In this document: positions 55,808-64,000 of the stretch, piece by piece | Layout of the letters: each line of letters opens with the position of its first letter | Position numbering within the stretch: position 1 is the stretch's first letter | DNA from: Caenorhabditis elegans | Lineage: Eukaryota; Nematoda; Chromadorea; Rhabditida; Rhabditidae | Assembly: GCF_000002985.6 (NCBI RefSeq) | Contig: NC_003282.8 | Location: 9,734,001 to 9,798,000, forward strand | DNA: 64,000 nt | Direction of reading: 5' to 3' | The notes under the pieces: model-generated | The model's database searches: none | Told to the model about the DNA's origin: nothing | Seen by the model: the letters and a program-made list of their open reading frames with translations, nothing else | Position numbers and translations under genes: made by a program

Positions 55808-57917
55808 ATGATGTGTGTGCAGAAAGTTGAAAAAATAAGTAACAACTCGAAAATCAAAAAGACAACAAAAAGAGACGCAAAACCAAAGAAACCGAAAATG
55901 TGGAGAGTTATTGCTCAAAAGTTAGTTGAAACTATTGCACACGAAATGAAAATATCAGAAATTATGGATTTATCAGTTAGTTTTCATGAATTTCTTTTAT
56001 TGGAACACCTTTTATAGATTATGGCAGAAACTATCAGCAATGGATGTAATGAGAGAATAAAGAAACACTTTAAAAATCTCCAGTTTCGATATTTGAATAC
56101 ATTGGAAATTGAGGTGAACGGCGAGAAAATGACAGTTTTCAACATTATATCGTTTATTGAGTAAGTTTTATCAATATGTGCAGTTTAAAGATATTGGGTT
56201 GTTAGTGGGGATTTAGTTAAAATACACTCAAAATAATCCAGCATGACCGAAAAAATAGTTTAAAAGAATTTCACTCAGACGAATTAGTTGTTTGTTTTCA
56301 AATAATTTTACTTTATAATATCAGACTTATTTTGCATTGAAAATAATTTATTTTAATTATTTGGAGAAAGTTAAACATTTCCTAACTCAGATATCTTGGA
56401 ACATACAATATTTGCATCAACTATGCAGAATTCAAAAATTTTCCAACGGATGGAGTTCTTCGAAAAGCTTTATTTGAAGCTGTGCAAAGAATATCTAAAA
56501 AGACGATATTATTTCAAATATTTGATGACACGATTTCTTTTGATGAAATGTTAGTTTTTTAGCACTTTAATTTTAGAATTCTTGCCCAAATCTGAAAATT
56601 TACAGATCATTGATAGCACTTTTCAAAGAAAGTTCAAGTGTTGCTCCAGTAGTTTTGAAAGATTATTTGAAAGAGCGAGTTCCAGTTAATGCTAAATATA
56701 TCGAATTACATTTAAATTCACTAGAGACTTCTGTACTTCCAAAGTTTTTTAGGAAGAAGCTCATGGAGCTAATCAAGTAAGTTCTGACCAATGTTCGGTC
56801 ACATACAAATATGATATTTTTTGCTTCTTATTCAGTTTTAAGGTCATAAATTGGGCACTTATCGCCCTCCGTGTCCGTGATGTTGATTAATTGACTCTCT
56901 TGATTCTCCAACACACCAAAATGTAATTTATCATTGCCCGTTTTGAAGGTGTAGAGAGAAATAGATTGACTATCTTCAAGCTGTTTCAAATGTCACATTT
57001 GATATACACATACGAAACAAAACATGTACCAGTTTCGAAACCCTTCGGGGTTTCACAAGGGTCTTGTCACGAACAAAATATTCTACGCAAAAATATATCC
57101 GTCTTTGTTCAAATAATACAAAAAAATATCGTATTACTCAGATGCAAAATTCTGCGATTATTGCTTCAAAAAATACGGTACCAAGCGCCCAAATTTCAAA
57201 AAAAACTTGCGCCTTTTAGGAGTACTGTAGTTGCTAACTTCTCGTTGTTATTGTTCTTTCCTACTTTTCTCCTTTTTTTTTAAGTTGATGTATTTTCATA
57301 GGTAAATCAATTTTTTAACGTGTGAAACCAATAGAAGAAAATCCCGTAACAAAAAGAGAATTACCAACTACAGTACTCCTCATAGGCTCATGCTCTTTTA
57401 AATAAAACAAAATTGGTCGCTTGGAGACCAAGCGCCCAGTTTTGGGGAGAAAATCACAAATTTTCGCATATGGATAATATTTTAGCATTAAAAAAAACGT
57501 TTGGCAACTAGAACATACTGTCACTTTCAATTAAAAAGTTCCAATTTTTCTAACGGTGTTCAAAATCAAAGGATTTGCACTTTAACAGTTCAGACATTAA
57601 TTTTCAAACCTATTAAAAGGTGGTCTTATAAGAAAAACCGTTTCTCAAGTCAAGACGAGAGTAAAAAAATAAATTCAAATAATAATATTTTCAGCCCAAG
57701 AAAAATGGAAATATACTTCAACATCAATAATGAAATCCCTCCAACTTTTCAAACTTCTTCCTTTGATGATACTTATTTGTTTCAAAGGGACAATATCAAA
57801 GAAATTATAAATGATAACTTGCAGTTTTTGAATTTTTATTTCAATTGCTCAAAGGCATCCGGCATTCAGAATTTTTATTTTAAATTGCACAATATTGAGA
57901 TCTCCTATTTTCTTTAG
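55808..57917 (+). CDS. Orphan nematode protein, 287 residues
   Basis: Five exons: 55808-55975, 56018-56160, 56391-56549, 56606-56776, 57695-57917; all join in phase. A TAATTTCAG acceptor ends 7 nt before the ATG, so the transcript is trans-spliced or has a 5' UTR intron. The N-terminal 30 residues are lysine-rich (KISNNSKIKKTTKRDAKPKK), possibly a nuclear signal, followed by an alpha-helical domain (MWRVIAQKLVETIAHEMK; NGCNERIKKHFKNLQFRYL) and alternating helix/strand segments to an aromatic tail (FYFKLHNIEISYFL). The layout (N-terminal helices, then repeated leucine-rich strands) is reminiscent of worm F-box/FTH-like proteins, but I see no diagnostic motif and do not claim it. Confidence 0.78.
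57037..57434. repeat. Hairpins and inverted repeat in intron 4
   Basis: Inside intron 56777-57694: a 7-bp stem GAAACCC/GGGTTTC with a TTCG loop at 57037-57054; inverted copies of AGGAGTACTGTAGTTG at about 57211 and 57345-57378; and a 7-bp stem CGCTTGG/CCAAGCG at 57418-57434. The TACTGTAG block is a common dispersed worm repeat, so this is probably a small foldback element with flanking sequence. Confidence 0.6.
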
Positions 57918-58093
57918 AATTATAAAATATGATTTTTTTAAATATAAATATTTATTCATAAAATTTTGAGAAATGTTGTAAAAATCAACTATGGAACATG
58001 GGAAATAATGAGATTCGTTGAGTGATGAGGAGGTGCAAATAAATTTGAATTAAATACTTAATATACAAGTATCAATGTACCATTAATAAAATG

Positions 58094-61000
58094 CTAGCTA
58101 TTTTCTGAAAGTACATCTGCTGCTCTTGTAGGCTCTGAAGCAAGTGATGCTGCGGGTTCTTGATCTTTAGGGGGTGCTGTGTACGGTGGCGGTTGTCGGA
58201 ATACGGGTGTCTTCACGACAATTGGAATAGGGATTCGATATTGTGGAAGAGGTTCGATTTGTTGCCGAAGCATTGCAAACAATACGAGGTCCACATTGTA
58301 AATGGCTGAAAGTTTGAATTTTAATATTGAAATTAATTTGGCAAGAAAACTCACGTAATTTAGAACCTGCCAAGTAGCTCAAGAAGCGAGCGTCGTTTTC
58401 GCATGATATTATAATAAATGGCTGTTCCGTTTCGACGCATTTCGCTGCAAATTTTTTTTACAAAATAAATATTTCTCAAAACAAAACAGCTCCCAATCAA
58501 GGTCGGTTGTTAATTTAATTTTTTTAATCGAAGATTTTCGTTGTTCGATTTTAGTTTTTAGTTTTACCGATATTTCAAAAACAAAATTACGCTTTTTCGA
58601 AAAAGGGTATAAAATTTTGGTAATTTTTCTTCTTTTACTTTCATATGTTTTCTCTGTTTTTTCATCAACATAAATGAATCTTTCGATTTTTGATTTCCCC
58701 GAACAAGATCGAATTTTTTTTCATGACACAATTGCTCTCAATCATTTAAATGTTTCATATTCACCTAGATATTTTGGATCAGGTTTCTCTGAATGCACAT
58801 TTCCACCTCCCAATTCGATTAATCGAACTAAATCATTCTGGTTCGGTTCCACAAATCGCGTCACATGAAATTCGATATCTTCAAAAACTGGTTTATTCCT
58901 TGCTCTGAGCACACTTCTCTTGCAATTGTATGCAAATTCTTTTTCGAGTTCTTTATCGTGTAAGAAATAATCCAATGTATCTGAAATAATCATATATATA
59001 TATTTATATTTATAAAAAATGTGTTGAGAACTCACCCAGCCACATTTTTTGTTTATAACTATCAACAATCCATTCTGGATCCATTATATTTTTCCCTCGA
59101 ATTATGGATTCAAGAAGAACCAGACTTCTCCGTCCAGAAATCAAAATAACATGAGTCGCATCACGAATTTTCTCAACACATTCTCCTCCAAGAAATTCGA
59201 GTTTTTTCTTCAAAATCGTCAACGCCTCATCATCAATTCCTTCTCCAAACCATGCTGAAACTCGAGCTTGTGGTTCACGTACTCGGTAGAATTCTTTGCT
59301 TAACGGTGTATCCTTCATTTTCTCTTGATGCTCTTCCCAGTGAGTTTTGATTTCATCTAGGCGAGCTCGGGAGCTTTTAATTTCGTCTTCGGTTGGTGCA
59401 ACTGCTTGATCTGATAGTCGCTTTGATGGGAAGAAGAATGTGTTGTTTTGAAGCGTTTTACGATTTTGTCGGGCTTTCTCGTAAGCTTGGTCCGCAATTA
59501 TAGTCTGTGATTTCCAGCAAGCTGAACAATAATAAATATGAACTATTTATCTAGTTTCTAACAATGGACTTACACATCATAGCACCAAACTCCTGACTTG
59601 CGCCTTCAATGTGATTTGGAGAAGTATTAACGTTTGTCATCACTGGATTTTCTAATTGGTATCTCGGATTCTCCACATTTGGCCTTTTCTGTGGTGACGC
59701 CTCGTCGCACACATAAGCATCAGCAATCCATTGAAAATTTACAACAGGAACTTTCCATTCTTGAGCTCTTGTAACTTTGTCAGCTGGCCTAAACTTTACG
59801 AATTAAAAATGATCTTACTAGGGAGTGTTTTAACTATACGGTGCGATCGGGTAAAAGTAAACATGTTATGCGATAACTGGCATCTAATTGTAAAACTTAC
59901 AGTAATTGTAAACTTACTGTTTGGCAATTAATAAATCATTTTGCCTGGCTAAGAATGGTGTAATCTTTGCGCCCATCATTTCAGCCATAAAAGAAATTGC
60001 GGCACGTTCGGAACTGTCAAAGCCGGACAATGAAAAAAGCTGAAAACATTGGTTATGAGATATTTTAAACCTTAAAGCAAGAATTGTACCTTTCCGAGAT
60101 ATGGTCTGAAATTTTCATTGAACGGTGGTGGTAAATGAGCAATTCTCCAAGGTAATTCAACTCTTTCTCGTTCCATTACATCAATAATCCATTGGATGGA
60201 GACAATTCGCTTTCGATGTTCCAATGATGTCATAACATTTGTATTACGACAGGAATCAACTAAGACATGCGTGATTTGATGGATTCTTTCATGGAATTTT
60301 GAAGCCTCAAATTCAATGTCCCCTCCGTGATACTGAAAATTTACAATTTATAGAATGATGATTAAATAATAATAATTTGTAGCTTACTTTAATCATAAAT
60401 TCCAAATTCTTACGATCGAGTTTGTCCTCAAACAACTTTTCCGAATCGAAGCAATGAAAGTGAATACCAGTTAAATAAAGTTCTGGATCAACATTCATTT
60501 GTATCGGGAATGGGTTCACATCGTGATGCATTTGATTCATTTGGTTCATTGTATTCATTTGATTCGGCTGTTGTGGACGATACACAAACTGTGTGGCTCC
60601 AGCTGATTGAGGCGGAAGTGATGATGCAGAAAGAATCGGTTGAGGTGTTCCTTGGGTTTGTGGAAGTGGTTGGGATGGAAGAGCAATCGGACGCATTCCA
60701 TGAGATGTCATTTCGTCTGGAAAAAAGGTTTATGTTGTTCACAGAAAATTGTTCACAGAAAATTGAAGAGGTGTGCGGTATGTGGTTTCTGCATTTGAAG
60801 AAAATCAACGTTTTCTATCGATTAGGAAGTACCTATGTTTAAAATGGTATACGATGGGTAAACCGAGTTTTAGGCTAGCTATCAGTATTTTATCCAAATG
60901 CCGTACACTTCTGATGCTGAATGTATATTCAATGAACATCATAAAACAAACTATGCAAGCTTCTCGGTAAAACGGGAGTATGCTGTTGAGATTGCTGATT

Positions 61001-62589
61001 TGGGGACATCAATGACGGTGATCTCAAATCAGCACCAGGTGCTCCTGGAGCAAAATGCGGCGACGATGTAGTACCAGATGGGCCCGGCGGAGCAAAACGA
61101 TCTGAAGTATTTAGTTTACAAACTTGCAATATTGTTATTCTTTTTGTTTTCAATCATACGTGGAGTTCCAGGGGTCGGTTGCTGTTGTCCTGCCTGAGGC
61201 GAAATGTACTGTCGCATTCCTGGTGGAGCAGTTGGCTGACCCTGTCGAAACATTTGATGAGCTGGAGACGAGAATGTAGGGGTTCCAGGCATGCCGGGAT
61301 ACCCGGGAGGCTGCCCAGTAGGTGTCATCTGTTGTGTAGGTGGATAGGTGAACTGCGCTTGTTGTGGCTGTGGATTTGTTCCTTGAGGGTACTGTGGACG
61401 TTGTGGAGTCCCTGGAGGTCCTGTTCCAGGTCCGGCAGAGCCCGGGGTCGTTCGAGGAGCAGCGGGCGCTTGTGCAGGATATCCAGGCGTCATTGGTCCA
61501 GGCATTCCAGGTGGATAGGCTAAAAACTACTATTTCATTTCTTTTTATTGTTTTAAATTAGTAGACAAAATACACAATTCACTCACCTCCTGGCGGATAC
61601 GGTACTGGAACTCTCTGTGCTGCCGCTCTTTGTTGGGCTTGAGCTTGCGCCTGAGCTTGGGCTTGAGCCTGAGCTTGTGCTGCAGCTTGCCTTGCATACA
61701 TTTGCTGCTGCCACTGAGCCGCCTGCTGTTGCGGATATCCCGGAGGATATTGCGATGGATGTCCGGGATGTTGATGCATTTGCATCATCTGATGTTGCCG
61801 ATACGGTGAATCGTGCATTTGCTGCGGATTCTGGGCATATTGTTGTTGCTGAAGATGTTGTTGCTGTTGTTGTTGAGCCGCTGCTGCCGCTGCCATTGCC
61901 TGGAAAAAATTAATTTTAAAATTAAAACTTAATTAAAATCTACCTGAGCATGTTGTTGCTGTTGCATCTGTGCTTGCTGATAATCGTACGGAACGGAAGT
62001 CGGTGGACCACCGGCGCTCTGAGGGGTCCCACAATTTGAGCCAGGCATACCAGCACTTTGCGGTGTCATCGGAGTTCCTTGCGAATGTGCGGGACTTTCT
62101 AGGAGATAAAAATTCATTTAAAATATTCATAAACACAAAAACCGACCTCCATGAAAGAATTGTTGTTGTTGATGTTGTGGGGGATTGCCCATTTGATGGT
62201 TCGGTGTTCCAGTGGAACTCCGCTGACTTCCAGGTGTGCCTGATCCTGAATCTGACAGGAAATTAGACATTTTTACTTTTAAAATGTGTGTTCTCACCTC
62301 CTTGGAATATATTGGCTGGGCTCATCGTGGGTGTTCGCTGCCATGTTTGTGGCGGTGGCTGAAAAAATAAATTTGTAATTTTGATAGAAACAGAAAAATT
62401 AAAATGAATCAAAACCTGTTGTCTTGGTTGTTCGGGCATTACAAATCCCGACGGATTTTGTTGTTGTGGCACTTGATGAAGTTGATCGTTGGCAAGAGGA
62501 TTTTGGATTCGTGATGGATCCAAAAGACCCAAGGGAGGAGAATCGGGACGATGTTGAATGTCTTCCTCCTTACTCAACGGGTCCGCCAT
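58094..62589 (-). CDS. pis-1: PTIP (PAXIP1) homologue with BRCT domains
   Basis: Fifteen exons: 62416-62589, 62298-62358, 62147-62251, 61944-62098, 61587-61899, 61160-61519, 60952-61101, 60388-60716, 60090-60332, 59918-60039, 59574-59788, 59036-59521, 58765-58980, 58355-58444, 58094-58305; all in phase, 1076 residues, close to mammalian PTIP. Residues 1-500 are Gln/Pro/Gly-rich and disordered, with an Ala-Gln run (AQAQAQAQ). BRCT domains follow: about 525-620 (HFHCFDSEKLF through SIQWIIDVM), about 631-720 (FSLSGFDSSERAAISFMAEM through NFQWIADAYV), about 829-905 (VSAWFGEGIDDE through DPEWIVDSY), and a fourth from about 936. By family, PTIP is a nuclear adaptor of MLL3/4-type H3K4 methyltransferase complexes and of DNA damage signalling. 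It is the second gene of a probable operon. The symbol is from memory. Confidence 0.92.
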
Positions 62590-62843
62590 CTCCTAAAATT
62601 GTATTAGATGATATATGATATCAGAAAGGGAAATGATAGATATTTAAAAGCATTGTCAACTTTCTCTTGAAAAATCAAATAATTGGCGATGAGACGAAAC
62701 ATTTTCATTCGGGTCAGCATGGTTTTCAAAATAACTAAACAACATTTAACAACAAAACAAAATGAAACCGGTGGGAAATTACTCTGGTAATGGAAATGTA
62801 AGTATCATTCGGAGGAGCAAAATGTAATAATTGAAGTTGGAAA
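62590..62843 (-). other. Intercistronic region of probable operon
   Basis: 254 bp between the PC4 stop and the PTIP start, same strand. Just before the PTIP ATG is ACAATTTTAG|GAGATG, a trans-splice acceptor. A U-rich tract (TTTTGTTTTGTTGTTAAATG read on the minus strand) lies in the middle, as in SL2-type spacers. A canonical AATAAA for PC4 is not evident. Confidence 0.6.
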
Positions 62844-63352
62844 TTAGAATTTCTTGTCAATCTCTGGAATGAGATCTTTCAAATTTGCCCATTGTGCTTT
62901 GCTCAACGAGATTCCTTTGCGACTTGGCATCATTTTCTGAGAATCCTGAAAAGAACAAAGCATTGATTTGCCTTTTACCACTTCAAATTACTCTGTCAAT
63001 GTAATATTCTCTGATGTTGACATATTCCTTTCCCTTGAACTTGCTGACGGTCGCGTATCTAAGATTTCCGATCTCAAACATCTGAAACAATTTATTTAAC
63101 ATTTATAAATAATAAAATAATTACCTCATTTCCATCGCTGTCTTTCAATCGTCCAGACACTTCCTCCTCATTCTTAGCTTTCTTTACTTCTTGTTTCTCT
63201 TCTTCAACGGCTTCTGACTGCCTTTTCTGAAAATTGACAATATTTCAAACTCAAATTCAAAACAAGACCACCTTTGACTTGGTTTCCTTCTTCTTCTGTT
63301 CTTTAGTCACTTTCTTTTCAAGTTCATCTTCAGATGAAGAGGAGGACGACAT
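62844..63352 (-). CDS. PC4/Sub1 transcriptional coactivator
   Basis: Exons 63272-63352, 63125-63226, 62992-63081 and 62844-62945 join in phase to 124 residues, the length I recall for the C. elegans protein (T13F2.2). The N-terminus is serine/acidic then lysine-rich (MSSSSSSEDELEKKVTKEQK). The C-terminal 60 residues are the single-strand-DNA-binding PC4 fold: FEIGNLRYATVSKFKGKEYV, NIREYY, then SRKGISLSKAQWANLKDLIP. By family it binds single-stranded and melted DNA and helps RNA polymerase II transcription and reinitiation in the nucleus. It is the upstream gene of the probable operon with the PTIP homologue. Confidence 0.95.
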
Positions 63353-64000
63353 GTCTGTAAATATATCGATTTTTTGAGCGGCGACGTGTCATTAGACTGT
63401 GTGCGGGTAGTTTAATATTTGATGAAACAAAGTTATAGGCTGAATATAATAGAAAAATGAAGTTATACTACCTTATAATAAAATAAAAAGTGTTTTCAAT
63501 TAAAAATAAATTTAAAATTGTTCGAACAAACGCCTTGGCCTAGAACTTTCACAAAGGAGACTTCTAGGCCATATTTGATGAGTGTTCGGCCAGCAGCCTT
63601 TTTTTTTAATTTTTCAGCCGGATTTTTTGTTTCCCAATTTGTTTTTTTTCTTATTTGGAAATTGTGTACATAATTGTAGAATTATCATATATATTGTGTC
63701 TTCTGTGGTTAACTCGTCAAATTCATGCATTTCAAAAACAATATGAACGCGCCAAATGATTGTTTCCTCGCGACACCATCAAATTAATTGCTCTCATAGT
63801 TTGACCGCCTTATCATTATAATCGTCTTATCAACATGCATTTTAGATGGTAATTATGCGGAAAATAAAAACCATTTCTTGCGTAAATCACGGAAACTGGC
63901 TCGCCCGAAATGATACCTCAAAATACAAATTATCAAAGTTTCTGTTCAAAAATTGTTTAATTCTCTAAATTCTTCCGTCCTAAGACCATGATTATAGGTT
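63353..64000. promoter_or_regulatory. Upstream region of the PC4-PTIP operon
   Basis: No gene visible to the right edge. TTACAG| acceptor 2 nt before the PC4 ATG suggests trans-splicing. A short inverted repeat TTGGCCTAGAA/TTCTAGGCCA lies at about 63535-63575, a common worm repeat. The promoter for the operon is expected here. Confidence 0.5.

Noticed and set aside
1-64000. 21U-RNA (piRNA) upstream motifs
   Set aside because: CTGTTTCA-like octamers occur here and there (for example near 43987) but without the full motif and spacing; I would not call them by eye.

Overview
The window is nematode nuclear DNA, almost certainly Caenorhabditis elegans. The genes have many short introns (about 45-60 nt) with TTTCAG acceptors, the intergenic DNA is AT-rich, and trans-splice-type acceptors sit just upstream of several start codons. 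Recognisable genes are a caveolin of 235 codons, two 127-residue major sperm proteins, a 124-residue PC4/Sub1 protein, a PTIP-like BRCT protein and a glutamine synthetase. From memory this gene set fits the C28D4-T13F2 region of chromosome IV; that placement and the gene symbols come from recall and were not searched.

Left part (1-23.8 kb). The first 4.5 kb shows no gene. Then come a small secreted ubiquitin-like protein (4.5-5.2 kb), glutamine synthetase (5.6-6.9 kb, minus), and a head-to-tail array of four close paralogues of a nematode GNAT-like family (7.9-14.4 kb, minus) with mosaic similarity from gene conversion. A gene-poor, repeat-rich stretch follows. It holds a two-exon small ORF at 14.8 kb, a decayed mariner element with terminal repeats and TA target duplication (16.0-17.3 kb), a complex inverted/direct repeat with a small membrane-protein ORF (18.2-18.9 kb), and an orphan exon-like ORF (21.7 kb).

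Middle (23.8-39.4 kb). A nuclear hormone receptor with an unusual P-box spans 23.8-29.6 kb. A 722-bp hAT-like non-autonomous element with an exact 8-bp target duplication and a palindromic array of about 46-bp units lies at 30.8-31.5 kb. A sperm gene cluster follows: an SSP-type MSP-domain gene, then two MSP genes on the arms of a large inverted duplication whose spacer carries a gene with an apparent frameshift at a run of six A. One arm also carries a foldback MITE. Caveolin (cav-1) ends this section.

Right part (39.4-64 kb). A small hypothetical ORF, a 663-codon RNA-associated protein (probably sna-2, a spliced-leader snRNP component) divergent from a 579-residue orphan protein, an Sre-class chemoreceptor (minus, 47.0-49.2 kb), about 6.5 kb with almost no coding signal, a 287-residue orphan protein, and then a likely two-gene operon on the minus strand: PC4/Sub1 followed 254 bp downstream by the PTIP homologue. 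Both encode nuclear transcription/chromatin factors, so coexpression makes sense. The sperm genes cluster as is typical on chromosome IV. I found no tRNA, rRNA or CRISPR array.
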